Source: Thiohalocapsa sp963695445 (GTDB lineage: Bacteria; Pseudomonadota; Gammaproteobacteria; Chromatiales; Chromatiaceae). From it: a DNA stretch of 64,000 bases. Shown here piece by piece: positions 9,558 through 22,007 of this stretch (position 1 is its first letter; each line of letters begins with the position of its first letter). Location: contig CAVOGV010000023.1 of the NCBI GenBank assembly GCA_963695445.1, forward strand, positions 1 to 64,000, read 5' to 3'. The notes beneath the pieces are model-generated. The model was not told the origin of the DNA. It ran no database searches and saw only the letters and a list, made by a program, of their open reading frames with translations. The translations under genes were made by a program, and so were the position numbers.

Positions 9558-10952
9558 ATGCTCCCAGTCATCGCCCTGGTGGGCCGTCCCAACGTCGGCA
9601 AATCGACGTTGTTCAACCGGCTCACGCGCACCCGCGACGCCCTCGTCGCGGATTTTCCGGGGTTGACCCGCGACCGCCAATACGGCATCGGGCGCATCGG
9701 CTCCGGCCCGTATCTGGTGGTCGACACCGGCGGCATCAGCGGCGGCGACGGCGTCGAGGTGCTGATGGAACGCCAGGTACGGCTTGCCATCAATGAGGCG
9801 GACCACCTGCTATTCATGGTCGACGCCCACGACGGCGTCAGCCCCGCGGACATCGACATCGCCGCCGAACTCCGCCGCACCGGCAAACCGCTGACGCTGG
9901 TCATCAACAAGATCGATCACCTGAGCCAGGACCTGGTCAGCGCGGAGTTCCACGAACTCGGGCTGGGCGACCCGCGCCCGATCGCCGCCACCCAGGGTCG
10001 CGGCGTTACCACACTGATCGATCATGTGCTCGAACAGCTACCGCCGCCGGACGAATCCGCTGAGCCAACCGGCGCCGACGCGGGCATCCAGATCGCCGTC
10101 GTCGGTCGGCCCAACGCCGGCAAATCGACGCTGATCAACCGCATCCTCGGCGAGGAACGGGTGGTCGTCTTCGACAGCCCCGGCACCACCCGCGACAGTG
10201 TCTTCATCCCCTTCACCCTCGGCGAGCGCCGCTACACCCTGATCGACACCGCTGGCGTCCGGCGCCGGGCAAAGGTCGATGATGTCATCGAGAAATTCAG
10301 TGTCATCAAGACCCTGCAGGCCATCGAAGCCTGCAACGTCGTGGTGTTGGTACTGGACGCCCATCAGGGCATCGGCGAGCAGGACGCCAACCTCGCCGGC
10401 CACGTGGTCGAGAGCGGGCGCGCGTTGGTCATCGCCGTCAATAAATGGGACGGCCTCAACCCCGAGCAACGCGCCGGCATCAAAGACGCCATTGCCCGCA
10501 AGCTCATGTTCCTAGACTTCGCCGCCACCCACTTCATCTCCGCACTGCACGGCAGCGGTGTCGGACTGCTGCTCGACGAGGTCGACGCCGCCTTCGCCAG
10601 CGCCACCCGCACCCTGCCGACGCCCATACTGACGCGCCTGCTCGAAGACGCGGTCCAGGAGCATTCACCGCCGCTGGTGCACGGACGCCGCATCAAGCTC
10701 CGCTACGCCCACCAGGGCGGGCGCAACCCGCCCATCATCGTCATCCACGGCAATCAGACCGACGACGTCCCGGACACCTACCGCCGCTATCTGATCAACC
10801 GCTTCCGCAAGGCGCTCAAGCTCAACGGCACCCCGATGCGCCTAGAGTTCAAGACCGGCACCAATCCCTACGAGGGCAAGCGCAACAAGCTGACACCGCG
10901 GCAGGAACGCCAGCGTCTGCGGCTCAAGCGATTCGTCAGTCGCAAGCAATAA
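9558..10952 (+). CDS. der: ribosome biogenesis GTPase Der (EngA)
   Basis: Der is a double GTPase needed for 50S subunit maturation. Two G domains are visible: the first with GRPNVGKST at residues 8-16 and NKID at about 116, the second with GRPNAGKST near residue 180 and NKWD near 296. A C-terminal KH-like domain ends in a basic tail (LRLKRFVSRKQ). The 464-residue length is typical. It closes the conserved housekeeping run on the plus strand. Confidence 0.97.
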   Translation: MLPVIALVGRPNVGKSTLFNRLTRTRDALVADFPGLTRDRQYGIGRIGSGPYLVVDTGGISGGDGVEVLMERQVRLAINEADHLLFMVDAHDGVSPADIDIAAELRRTGKPLTLVINKIDHLSQDLVSAEFHELGLGDPRPIAATQGRGVTTLIDHVLEQLPPPDESAEPTGADAGIQIAVVGRPNAGKSTLINRILGEERVVVFDSPGTTRDSVFIPFTLGERRYTLIDTAGVRRRAKVDDVIEKFSVIKTLQAIEACNVVVLVLDAHQGIGEQDANLAGHVVESGRALVIAVNKWDGLNPEQRAGIKDAIARKLMFLDFAATHFISALHGSGVGLLLDEVDAAFASATRTLPTPILTRLLEDAVQEHSPPLVHGRRIKLRYAHQGGRNPPIIVIHGNQTDDVPDTYRRYLINRFRKALKLNGTPMRLEFKTGTNPYEGKRNKLTPRQERQRLRLKRFVSRKQ

Positions 10953-11004
10953 TCCCCGCCGTTTCTATCGAATCCAGCAACGCGCCCTAGACTGCCCTCC
11001 CCGC

Positions 11005-11595
11005 TCAAGAAGTCGGTTCAGCCGTGTCGCGCATGCACACTTCATAGCGTCGTCCAGGCCCTGCCAAACGCTGGATATCGCCGGTACGTAGCGGAAAATC
11101 GCCATTAGCGCGGTCCTGAAAGTACAGCGACAGGCTTTCGTGGATGACGGGGAAAGCGATCTCATCCCAAGGAATCTGAGACTGATCCAGCAGCTCCGTT
11201 TCCAGGCTCTCGGCGCCGGGGCCGAAGTCCAGGTCCAGCAGGCGGCTACGGAACAGCATGTAGACCTGGTTGATATGCGGCAGGTTGAACAGGGCGTAGA
11301 GGGCGCCGACCTGCACGCGGGCGTTGGCCTCTTCCAGGGTCTCGCGGGCCGCGCCTTGCTGCACCGTCTCGCCGTTCTCCATGAAGCCGGCCGGCAAGGT
11401 CCACAGGCCGTAGCGGGGTTCGATGGCGCGCTTGCAGAGCAGAATGCGGTCCTCCCACTCGGGGATGCAGCCGACGACGATCTTTGGGTTCTGGTAGTGG
11501 ATGATGCCGCAGGCGTCGCAGACATGGCGGGGCACGTTGTCGCCCGCCGGTACCTTCACCGTTACCGTCTCGCCGCACTGGCTGCAATAGTTCAT
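11005..11595 (-). CDS. Nudix hydrolase with zinc ribbon
   Basis: This pyrophosphohydrolase probably acts on NADH, ADP-ribose or another nucleotide. It begins with a zinc ribbon (CSQCG near residues 4-8 and CDACG about 20 residues later). A Nudix box follows, with core residues GFMENGE and RETLEEA matching G-x5-E-x7-REUxEExGU. The start at 11595 gives the zinc ribbon directly and is preceded by AGAGGA; the frame is open further upstream to 11670. At 196 residues it matches small zinc-ribbon Nudix proteins. It points away from glgX across a 398-base gap and converges on der. Confidence 0.88.
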   Translation of the reverse strand: MNYCSQCGETVTVKVPAGDNVPRHVCDACGIIHYQNPKIVVGCIPEWEDRILLCKRAIEPRYGLWTLPAGFMENGETVQQGAARETLEEANARVQVGALYALFNLPHINQVYMLFRSRLLDLDFGPGAESLETELLDQSQIPWDEIAFPVIHESLSLYFQDRANGDFPLRTGDIQRLAGPGRRYEVCMRDTAEPTS

Positions 11596-11993
11596 CGCCG
11601 CAGGTCCTCTGCGGTCTGCTCGACCGCGTGGAAAAATGTTGCTGATAATGGCTGCGCCCGCCAGTCGCACCTGGCCGTCTTTACGCCAAGTCCGATCACA
11701 ACCGTGCTGAGACCGGGCAAATCGGCAATGAGCGAAGGCGATGGGTTTCGCTTCGCGCCTCCCAACCGCACAACTGTGTGCTGAGCGAGAATATTGGGGC
11801 GACGGTAGCGGGGCGCCAGTAGCTGCCGGATCGAAACGGATCGATTCGATGGAGGACGGCGCGCACTTGCGGATCTGCGATACCGCAACGGGCCGTTCCG
11901 GGTTAGGCTTGGCCTCGGGTCGTGGCGATTGGCCATCGGCTCGCTAATGCTCGCAACCCGTGTTCACCTCATCAGCGCGTTTGCCAAGCCGTC
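11596..11993. other. intergenic region between Nudix gene and glgX
   Basis: This 398-base stretch separates two divergent genes and must contain both promoters. I found no convincing -35/-10 pair, no gene and no repeat of the REP family in it. Confidence 0.5.
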
Positions 11994-14066
<2,073 letters not shown>

Positions 14067-14083
14067 TTTGGCGTTGTCGCTAT

Positions 14084-14127
14084 CGTTGTCGTTGTCGCGC
14101 GGATCGTCGATTACGACAACGACAACG
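14084..14127. repeat. perfect 14-base inverted repeat after glgX
   Basis: CGTTGTCGTTGTCG at 14084-14097 is the exact reverse complement of CGACAACGACAACG at 14114-14127, with a 16-base loop. The arms are themselves built of repeated CGTTGT units. It sits 17 bases after the glgX stop and could act as a processing or weak termination hairpin; no T tract follows. Confidence 0.65.
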
Positions 14128-14214
14128 CAATTCTTCGAACCCGTGTTCAATGCGAAGGCACTCGCGCAACGCATCGACGCGAATGATCTATCTGACTAGA
14201 GAGGAGTGACCAGC

Positions 14215-15231
14215 ATGCAACTCGGAATGATCGGCCTCGGGCGCATGGGCGCCAACATGGTGCAGCGGCTGATGGCAGCTGGCCATGACTGCGTCGTCTA
14301 CGACCAAAACGCCGGCGCCGTGGCGGCGCTGGTGCAAGAAGGCGCCACTGGCGCCAAAGACATGGCCGACTTCTGTGCCAAGCTGACCGTCCCGCGGGCG
14401 GTCTGGATCATGGTCCCCGCCGCGGTGGTGGACCGCGTCATCGCCGACTTGAAGCCGCACTTAGAGGCAGGCGATACGATCATCGACGGCGGCAACTCCA
14501 ACTACAAGGAAGACATCCGCCACTCGGAGTCCCTGCGCGACGCCGGGATTCACTTTCTCGACTGCGGCACCTCCGGCGGCGTCTGGGGCAAGGAGCGCGG
14601 TTACTGCCTGATGATCGGCGGCGACACCGACGCGGTGCAGCGCCTTGATCCGATCTTTGCGACGCTGGCCCCGGGCATCGGCGACATCGAGCGCACCAGA
14701 GGCCGCAGCGGCAAGCCCGGCACCGCCGAGCGCGGCTATCTGCACTGCGGCCCGAGCGGCGCCGGCCACTTCGTCAAGATGGTGCACAACGGCATCGAGT
14801 ACGCGCTGATGGCCTCCTATGCCGAGGGAATGAACATCCTCAAACACGCCGGTGTCGGCCGACAAGACCACGAGGTCGACGCCGAGACCGCACCGCTGGA
14901 GCACCCGGAGCACTATCAATACGACATCAACCTGGCCGACGTCGCCGAGGTCTGGCGCCGGGGCAGCGTGGTCGCTTCCTGGCTGCTGGACCTGACCGCC
15001 ATCTCGCTGCTCGACGACCAGGATCTCACGCGATTCAGCGGGCGCGTATCCGACTCCGGCGAGGGCCGTTGGACCTGCCAGGCCGCCATCGAGACCGGCA
15101 CCCCGGCGCCGCTGCTGACCACGGCCCTGTACGAGCGCTTCAGCTCCCGCGGCGAGGGCGAGTTCGCCAACAAGATCCTGTCGGCCATGCGCTATCAGTT
15201 TGGCGGCCATCACGAAAAGCCCGAGTCGTGA
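14215..15231 (+). CDS. gnd: 6-phosphogluconate dehydrogenase, decarboxylating (short type)
   Basis: The enzyme oxidises 6-phosphogluconate to ribulose 5-phosphate and CO2. The N-terminal Rossmann motif is GMIGLGRMGANM. The substrate motif DGGNSNYKED and the catalytic lysine region GHFVKMVHNGIEY are intact. At 338 residues it belongs to the short class (GntZ/YqeC-like), which in characterised members often prefers NAD. The ATG at 14215 has AGGAG eight bases upstream; an in-frame GTG at 14206 overlaps that ribosome site and is unlikely. It lies between glgX and zwf. Confidence 0.94.
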   Translation: MQLGMIGLGRMGANMVQRLMAAGHDCVVYDQNAGAVAALVQEGATGAKDMADFCAKLTVPRAVWIMVPAAVVDRVIADLKPHLEAGDTIIDGGNSNYKEDIRHSESLRDAGIHFLDCGTSGGVWGKERGYCLMIGGDTDAVQRLDPIFATLAPGIGDIERTRGRSGKPGTAERGYLHCGPSGAGHFVKMVHNGIEYALMASYAEGMNILKHAGVGRQDHEVDAETAPLEHPEHYQYDINLADVAEVWRRGSVVASWLLDLTAISLLDDQDLTRFSGRVSDSGEGRWTCQAAIETGTPAPLLTTALYERFSSRGEGEFANKILSAMRYQFGGHHEKPES

Positions 15232-15251
15232 ACGTAAGCAAGGATGCAAAA

Positions 15252-15319
15252 GCAACCTGGACGGGCAGCGGAATTAGGTCGAACCGCTGCGCTTGTTCCA
15301 CCCTACCTGTCCAGGTTGC
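15252..15319. repeat. inverted repeat downstream of gnd
   Basis: GCAACCTGGAC at 15252-15262 is exactly inverted at 15309-15319, and the similarity extends several bases outwards on both sides. It directly precedes the REP-like unit at 15368. Confidence 0.55.
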
Positions 15320-15367
15320 ATTTTCACTTTCACCAATTGCCCGGAGCCCAGCCCGGGAGCACCCCTT

Positions 15368-15511
15368 GGGAGCGCCGACTTCCAGTCGGCCCGGCGCGCT
15401 AGCGCCGTCTCCCCGGGTCCTGCAGCGAAACACATTCGTCGCACAAACTTGCCCGGCGCCTAGACCCAAAGCCGCCTAACGGCGGCTGGCCGACTGGAAG
15501 TCGGCGCTCCC
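15368..15511. repeat. REP/BIME-like repeat, locus 2
   Basis: A 24-base arm at 15368-15391 (core GCCGACTTCCAGTCGGC) is the perfect reverse complement of 15488-15511. Between them lie GCGCTAGCGC and GCCTAACGGCGGC elements seen at the other loci. The whole can fold into a cruciform or a long RNA hairpin between gnd and zwf. Confidence 0.8.
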
Positions 15512-15546
15512 AGACAACGCAAACGCTCAACAGCAAGAACCAAACC

Positions 15547-17168
<1,622 letters not shown>

Positions 17169-17172
<4 letters not shown>

Positions 17173-17501
17173 CTGTGCGCCGCCTCCTTGAGCGCCTTTG
17201 CCGCCCACTTATTCAGACTCGTCCCCGCGCGCTTCGCAGCCGCCAGCGCGGCACCATGGACCTCGGGTGGAACACGCAGCATGAGCTTGCCACTGAAGGG
17301 CTTATTGGGTGACTGTTCGAGCTTGGCGCAGGTCTCCAGGTAGTCGTCGATCGCCTCCTCAAAGGCCGTGCGCAGGTCGGCCACGGTATCGGCGTGAAAG
17401 CCGATCACGTCCGTGATGTCGATGACACGTCCGACGAGGATGTTGTCCCGGTCGTCAAACTCCACGTTGGCGGTGTAGCCCCGGTACGTCATGGTGTTCA
17501 T
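17169..17501 (-). CDS. hicB: HicB-type antitoxin
   Basis: This is the antitoxin of a HicAB pair. The first 60 residues form the degenerate RNase H-like HicB fold (YRGYTANVEFDDRDNILVGR, then FEEAIDDYLETC). The last about 45 residues form a DNA-binding ribbon-helix-helix (GKLMLRVPPEVHGAALAAA, then SLNKWAAKAL), so it can repress its own operon. Its start overlaps the end of hicA by four bases. The pair is inserted between zwf and the transketolase genes on the opposite strand. Confidence 0.9.
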
Positions 17502-17752
17502 GGTGTCACTCCGATGGCGGTGAGAAAGGTTCGCGCATCCTCAACCTGGTACGCTTTCGCCTCCTTCGCGGGGTGCGGCCGGTGGAAGGTCCCGATGGTC
17601 CCGCCCGCCACAAAGCGAACGCGGGAACCGCGCCCCTCGACCCTTTCGCACCCGAGTGTGACCAACAGCGCCTCAATGCGTGCCCACTCGAGACTCGTCC
17701 GCGTCGGCGTAGCGAAGATCGCTTCAAGGGTTTTGCGATGCTTACTATTCAT
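17498..17752 (-). CDS. hicA: HicA-type mRNA interferase toxin
   Basis: HicA toxins are small double-stranded-RNA-binding-fold endoribonucleases that cleave mRNA. The 84-residue product has the usual length. It contains a G-R-G-S-R motif (VEGRGSRVRFV) and the conserved histidine in the segment TIGTFHRPHP. The start at 17752 fits the family; the frame is open further upstream to 17893. It is the first gene of the hicAB operon, with the antitoxin second, the usual HicAB order. Confidence 0.88.
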   Translation of the reverse strand: MNSKHRKTLEAIFATPTRTSLEWARIEALLVTLGCERVEGRGSRVRFVAGGTIGTFHRPHPAKEAKAYQVEDARTFLTAIGVTP

Positions 17753-17759
17753 ACCGAAA

Positions 17760-17787
17760 ACGATAGCTGAAAGCAGGAAAAGTGCAA
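17760..17787 (-). promoter_or_regulatory. possible hicAB promoter
   Basis: Read on the minus strand, TTGCAC (17787-17782) and TATCGT (17765-17760) are 16 bases apart and end seven bases before the hicA ATG. This leaves almost no leader, so the true start of translation or the promoter call may be off. Confidence 0.3.
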
Positions 17788-18013
17788 GCATACCTTCACG
17801 GACGAATCTAGCGGAGTATTCTGAGATCCAAGCGCACTGATCGTCGACAACCGCGCGCGCCCGGCGCGATCGCCACCGTGCGAACCCGCACATTTCGAAC
17901 TGACCGAGAGCCCGTGCCAGACGGCATAGCAGCGAACTCCGAGTACAATGCCGACCGTCGACATTTTCCTAAACCCCGTGAATCATCAATAAGCTCAGAG
18001 CTAGTATCGAACC

Positions 18014-19168
18014 ATGCCAGCAGCCGTCCGTCGCGTCGATCCCGCCAAGCCCGCACCTGCGTCCTTGGAAGAGGTCAAGCGCGTCGCCGATGCGGTCCGC
18101 CGCCGTGTTCTCGAATACACGCTGAAAAACAATGGCGGCTACCTGAGTCAGGCCTGCTCATCGGCGGAGGTGCTGGCGACACTGTATCTGCGCGTGATGC
18201 GACTCGGTCCGAGCCAGGCGCCGCTGACACCGCTGCCGTTTGCCGGTACGCCGGGCACGAACAATCCGCGTGCCTTCACCGGCGCCGATTACAACGGCCC
18301 GCACGCCCCGGAGCTGGACCGTTTCATCTTCTCGCCGGTGCACTATGCGCTGGTGCTGTACTCGCTGTTGATCGAACTGGGCCGGCTCGGGCCGAACGGA
18401 CTCGACGCCTTCAATCAGGACGGCAGCACGGTCGAGCTGATCGGCGCCGAGCACTCGCCAGGCCACGAGGTCACCGCCGGCTCCCTGGCGCAGGCCATCA
18501 GCCAGGCCGGCGGCATCGCGCTGGCGCGGCGGCTGCGCGGCGAGCGCGGGCGGGTGTGGGTGTTCATGTCCGACGGCGAGTTCCAAGAGGGCCAGACCTG
18601 GGAGGCGTTCGCGGCGCTGGCCCATCACCGCATCGGCAATCTCGGCGTCTATATCGACGCCAACGCCCAGCAATGCGATGGTGCCATGAGCGACGTCATG
18701 ACCATCGAACCCCTGGCGGAGCGCCTGCGCGCCTTCGGCGGCGATGTGCACGAGGTGGACGGCCACGACAGCGACGCCCTGACGGCAGCCGCCGAAGGTT
18801 TCGGCTCCGGCGACCGCCCGCTCGTGGTGATCGCCCGCACCGATCCCTGCCGGGGCATCGAGCTGATGCGTGAGCGCACGCCCAAGCTGCACTACGTTCG
18901 CTTCAAGAGCGACACTGAATTTGGCGCCTACCAGGCCCTGCTGACGCAGCTATCGCAAGCCGCCGAGACTGAAGTCAGCGCGAGGCGACGGAGGCAGCGG
19001 GAGCCAGCAAGGGAGCCAGCACGGGAGCAGGCGCATGAGCGAGATCGTCACCCGCCCGCACCGCGAGAACCTCGTGCGCTGGGCCGAGCAGCGCCCCGAC
19101 GTGCTGCTGCTGTCCGCGGATCTGACCGCTTCCTGCGAGGCAGACGGCTTCCGCGACGCCTACCCTGA
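18014..19168 (+). CDS. transketolase, N-terminal (thiamine diphosphate-binding) subunit
   Basis: This is the first half of a split transketolase-like enzyme, carrying the thiamine diphosphate-binding region. Visible motifs are the EHSPGHEVTAGSLAQAIS segment and the metal/diphosphate motif running from MSDGEFQEGQ to YIDANAQQCDG. Family-like sequence ends near residue 318. The tail beyond is Arg/Pro-rich and overlaps the next gene by 134 bases in another frame. The natural end is more likely a TGA overlapping the next ATG (19035-19038), reached by a one- or two-base shift within the preceding tandem repeat. Similar split transketolases serve the pentose phosphate and Calvin routes or specialised sugar pathways; the substrate here is not clear. 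Confidence 0.85.
   Translation: MPAAVRRVDPAKPAPASLEEVKRVADAVRRRVLEYTLKNNGGYLSQACSSAEVLATLYLRVMRLGPSQAPLTPLPFAGTPGTNNPRAFTGADYNGPHAPELDRFIFSPVHYALVLYSLLIELGRLGPNGLDAFNQDGSTVELIGAEHSPGHEVTAGSLAQAISQAGGIALARRLRGERGRVWVFMSDGEFQEGQTWEAFAALAHHRIGNLGVYIDANAQQCDGAMSDVMTIEPLAERLRAFGGDVHEVDGHDSDALTAAAEGFGSGDRPLVVIARTDPCRGIELMRERTPKLHYVRFKSDTEFGAYQALLTQLSQAAETEVSARRRRQREPAREPAREQAHERDRHPPAPREPRALGRAAPRRAAAVRGSDRFLRGRRLPRRLP
18999..19034 (+). repeat. three 12-base tandem repeats over a ribosome site
   Basis: The units GGGAGCCAGCAA, GGGAGCCAGCAC and GGGAGCAGGCGC follow each other without gap and end at the ATG of the second transketolase subunit. Each unit carries a GGGAG ribosome-binding core, so expansion here would alter both the tail of the first subunit and initiation of the second. 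Confidence 0.7.
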
Positions 19169-20045
19169 GCGATTTTTCTCCATGGGCATGGCAGAGCAGA
19201 ACATGATGGGCTTCGCCGCCGGCCTGGCCCGCGAGGGATTCTTCCCCTATGTCCATACCTTTGCCGTGTTCATCACCCGCAGGCCCTTCGATCAGGTGGC
19301 CATGGCCATCGGCTACCCGAACCTGCCGGTGCGGCTGATCGGCTTCCTGCCCGGCATCACGACCCCCGGCGGCGTCACGCATCAGGCCATCGACGACATC
19401 GGCCTGATGCGTCTGATCCCGAACATGACCGTGCTCGAGTGCGGCGACGCCACCGATGTCGAATCGGTGCTCGACGTCGCCCAGGCCATCGACGGCCCGG
19501 TGTACGTGCGCCAACTGCGCGGCGAGGTGCCACGGCTGTTCCCGGCCAACCAACCCATGCAGCTCGGCCGCGCTAGAATGCTGAGCGAAGGCGCCGATCT
19601 CTGCGTGCTGTCCTGCGGCATTTGCACCGAGGAGGCGATGCGCGCTACCGCCGCCCTGCGCAAATGCGGCATCGGCATCACACATCTGCACGTCTCGACG
19701 CTGAAGCCCTTCGACGACCCGCGCGTGCTCGCGGCCATCCGCAGCCCCCGCTATGGCGTGATCACGATCGAGAACCACAGCATCATCGGCGGACTCGGCT
19801 CCGCGGTCGCCGAGTTGATGGCCGAGCAGGGCGCGACCAGCCCGCTTCGGCGCATCGGTCTGCGCGATCGCTACGCCCACGGCGCCAGCCGCGACTACCT
19901 GATGCGCGAATACGGGCTCGACGCCATGGCCCTAGTCCGCGCCGCTGAGGACCTCACCGGCCAACGCCTCGACATCAGCGACGACGACCTGGCCGGCGTG
20001 CGACTCGATACGATGCAGACCGCGGAGAAGACCGAAGACCTCTAG
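19035..20045 (+). CDS. transketolase, C-terminal (pyrimidine-binding) subunit
   Basis: This is the partner of the gene at 18014. It carries the transketolase pyrimidine-binding domain (residues about 5-170). The catalytic glutamate is in FFSMGMAEQNMMGFAAGLA. The transketolase C-terminal domain follows at about residues 190-310 (DLCVLSCGICTEEAM, ENHSIIGGLGSAVAEL). At 336 residues it fits split transketolase C-subunits. The GGGAG ribosome site lies inside the preceding tandem repeat. The two subunits would form an alpha2-beta2 enzyme in the cytoplasm. Confidence 0.88.
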   Translation: MSEIVTRPHRENLVRWAEQRPDVLLLSADLTASCEADGFRDAYPERFFSMGMAEQNMMGFAAGLAREGFFPYVHTFAVFITRRPFDQVAMAIGYPNLPVRLIGFLPGITTPGGVTHQAIDDIGLMRLIPNMTVLECGDATDVESVLDVAQAIDGPVYVRQLRGEVPRLFPANQPMQLGRARMLSEGADLCVLSCGICTEEAMRATAALRKCGIGITHLHVSTLKPFDDPRVLAAIRSPRYGVITIENHSIIGGLGSAVAELMAEQGATSPLRRIGLRDRYAHGASRDYLMREYGLDAMALVRAAEDLTGQRLDISDDDLAGVRLDTMQTAEKTEDL

Positions 20046-20057
20046 GAGTACCAAACC

Positions 20058-20354
20058 ATGTCCGACCCCAACATGCCCGATTTGGAAATCCGCTGTGAGC
20101 ACAAGCCCTCTCCCGCCAAGCTCGATGTGCTTGGCGTCGAAGACTGGCGTGTTTGGAAGAAGGAGCCATCGACCTTTGCCTGGACCTACGGCGAGTCGGA
20201 GACCTGCTACGTCATGCGCGGTCGCTTTACGGTGACACCCGACGGCGGGGAGCCGCATGCCTTCAGCCGCGGTGATCTGATCACCTTCCCCGCGGGCCTG
20301 TCGTGCACCTGGGAGATCACCGAAGCCGTCGAAAAGCACTTTACGTTCGGCTGA
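20058..20354 (+). CDS. small cupin-domain protein (DUF861/cupin_3 type)
   Basis: This 98-residue protein is a single cupin barrel. The segments ETCYVMRGRFTVTPDGGEP and FSRGDLITFPAGLSCTWEI are the two cupin motifs, with Cys/Tyr in place of the first metal His. Proteins of this type are often metal-binding or ureidoglycolate-like enzymes, but the substrate is unknown. It starts 12 bases after the transketolase C subunit, with a GGAG ribosome site, and is probably in its operon. It ends head-to-head with larE on the other strand. Confidence 0.82.
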   Translation: MSDPNMPDLEIRCEHKPSPAKLDVLGVEDWRVWKKEPSTFAWTYGESETCYVMRGRFTVTPDGGEPHAFSRGDLITFPAGLSCTWEITEAVEKHFTFG

Positions 20355-20369
20355 TCGACAAGCAATCGC

Positions 20370-21161
20370 CTAATCACGAGGCGCGTTCATGCTGCCGAGC
20401 TGGTAGCCGACGAGGTCCAGCGAGACGTACTGAAAACCGAACGCGCGGATGCCTTCGTAGACAACGCTGGCGTCCTGAAGGAGGCGCTCGCGCTCCTCCG
20501 GGGTAACCTCGATGCGTGCCAGATCACCGTGGCATCGCACCCTCACCCAGGTATAGCCCCGCGCGCTCAAGAAGCGCTCGGCCTCCTCGATTTGCTGCAG
20601 ACGTTCCATGGAGACCCGTTCGTCGAAGCGAATCCGGGTCAGCAAACAGGCGTTCGTGGGCTTGTGCCAGGTGGGCAGCCCGAGTTCCTTGGAAGCGGCT
20701 CGGATCGTCCCCTTAGCGATTCCATCAGCGATGAACGGTGAGCGGATACCAAGCTCCCGAGTCGCCCGCAGTCCCGGGCGGAAATCGTCCAAATCGTCGA
20801 TATTGCTCCCATCGAGCAAGGTCTGGAAGCCAAGCTCGGCTGCCCTCGCGAGCAACAGCCCATACATGCCCCGCTTGCAGCGGTAACAGCGATCGGGCGG
20901 ATTAGTGTCCATGCCCTCGGGCATGTCCATCTCGACGAGTTCATGGCGGACACCCAGTTCCGCCGCAATACCAATCGCGTCGCCGATCTCCTCGCGGACC
21001 ATGTAGGGTGTCACCGCCGTGAGCGCGACCACATGGTCCGCCCCCAAGACATCCCGCGCGGCGGCCAGCAGCAGCGTGCTGTCCGCACCGCCGGAAAAGG
21101 CCACTGCGACGGCCTGGTGGGCGCTCAGTCGATCGCGAAGCGCCTCGAAGCGTTGATCCAT
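20370..21161 (-). CDS. larE: LarE-type ATP-dependent sacrificial sulfur transferase
   Basis: LarE adds sulfur to the nickel-pincer nucleotide precursor in lactate racemase cofactor synthesis. The ATP pyrophosphatase P-loop is AFSGGADSTLLL (about residues 19-30). Three cysteines stand out: two in CYRCKRGMY and one in TNACLLTRI. The last matches the sacrificial cysteine of single-Cys LarE. The three together resemble the LarE variants reported to hold a [4Fe-4S] cluster that carries sulfur catalytically. The ATG at 21161 has AGGAGG five bases upstream. No larA, larB or larC lies in the window, so the client enzyme is unknown. Confidence 0.87.
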   Translation of the reverse strand: MDQRFEALRDRLSAHQAVAVAFSGGADSTLLLAAARDVLGADHVVALTAVTPYMVREEIGDAIGIAAELGVRHELVEMDMPEGMDTNPPDRCYRCKRGMYGLLLARAAELGFQTLLDGSNIDDLDDFRPGLRATRELGIRSPFIADGIAKGTIRAASKELGLPTWHKPTNACLLTRIRFDERVSMERLQQIEEAERFLSARGYTWVRVRCHGDLARIEVTPEERERLLQDASVVYEGIRAFGFQYVSLDLVGYQLGSMNAPRD

Positions 21162-21515
21162 TGTTCCTCCTCTGCCCCGGTTCGCACTGACGGGATCATT
21201 GTGGTGCGGCCGGGCCAAGGACCTAACGGTGATCCGGGCTCGCGCCCCCCAGAGACTGAAGCGTCTGTTTCACGGTAACCGGGCGGAATCAGTATACGGA
21301 CTTCGCGCCACCGCGCTGCAGGAGCCAGCACAACATTGCGCTAGATCAGTGATTTCGGCGATTGGCAGCGCGCGTCTGAAGCGGCACAATGGCGCAGGTC
21401 GTAAGCCACGCCGAGGCGGCGGGGTACGACTCATCAAATCGGGCACGGGCTACCGCCGTGCCCCCGACAACGACTCCCGCCAGATCACGGCGGGCACGAG
21501 AGGAGTGACTACCAG
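21162..21515. other. intergenic region between larE and the DUF302 gene
   Basis: This 354-base divergent region holds no supported gene. The AGGAGG for larE lies at its left end and an AGAGGAG ribosome site for the DUF302 gene at its right end. No clear operator or repeat was seen. Confidence 0.45.
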
Positions 21516-22007
21516 ATGCGCTGTAAATCCCTGCCCATGCTTGCCCTGCTGGCGATGCTGCTGGCACCGCTAACCCTGTTCGCGCAAGGCTTTTCGATCT
21601 CAGATACGGTGCTGAAGATGCCATTGGCTGAGGACGTAAGCATGGACGACGCGGTCGACTCCATGAAGCTCCGCGCCAATTCGCTGAACTTCAAATTGGT
21701 CGCCCACCTGCCGCTGTACAAGGAACTCGAGTCCATGGGCGTCGAGACCAAGCGAATCGAGATTTTCCAGTTCTGTGACGCGCGCATCGCTAACGAAATG
21801 GTCAAGTTCAACCTTGACTTCTCTGCTTATCTGCCCTGCCGAATCACGCTAATCGAAGACAGCGAAGGCCAAGCCTGGCTGGTCACCTTGGACCTGGGCA
21901 AGGTCATCCCCAGCGCCAACCTGACGCCGGAACTGTTGGAGAAGGCGGAATTGGTGCGCAACAACATCAATTCCATTATGGAAGCTGGCGCCAACGGCGA
22001 CCTCTGA
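21516..22007 (+). CDS. exported DUF302-domain protein
   Basis: A 163-residue protein with a Sec signal peptide (residues 1-24, hydrophobic core LALLAMLLAPLTLF, cleavage after FAQ). It is followed by a DUF302 domain (residues about 40-150; SMDDAVDSMKLRANSLNFK, then RIEIFQFCDARIANEMV and LPCRITLIED). DUF302 proteins are common in sulfur-oxidising and anaerobic bacteria but have no settled function. Two cysteines (about 89 and 109) could bind a ligand or form a disulfide in the periplasm. A strong ribosome site, AGAGGAG, precedes the ATG. The gene ends toward a convergent minus-strand gene. Confidence 0.82.
   Translation: MRCKSLPMLALLAMLLAPLTLFAQGFSISDTVLKMPLAEDVSMDDAVDSMKLRANSLNFKLVAHLPLYKELESMGVETKRIEIFQFCDARIANEMVKFNLDFSAYLPCRITLIEDSEGQAWLVTLDLGKVIPSANLTPELLEKAELVRNNINSIMEAGANGDL

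Noticed and set aside
18999..19034. CRISPR or phase-variable contingency tract in its own right
   Set aside because: Units are 12 bases, a multiple of three, so copy change alone keeps the frame. It is treated only as a tandem repeat over a ribosome site.
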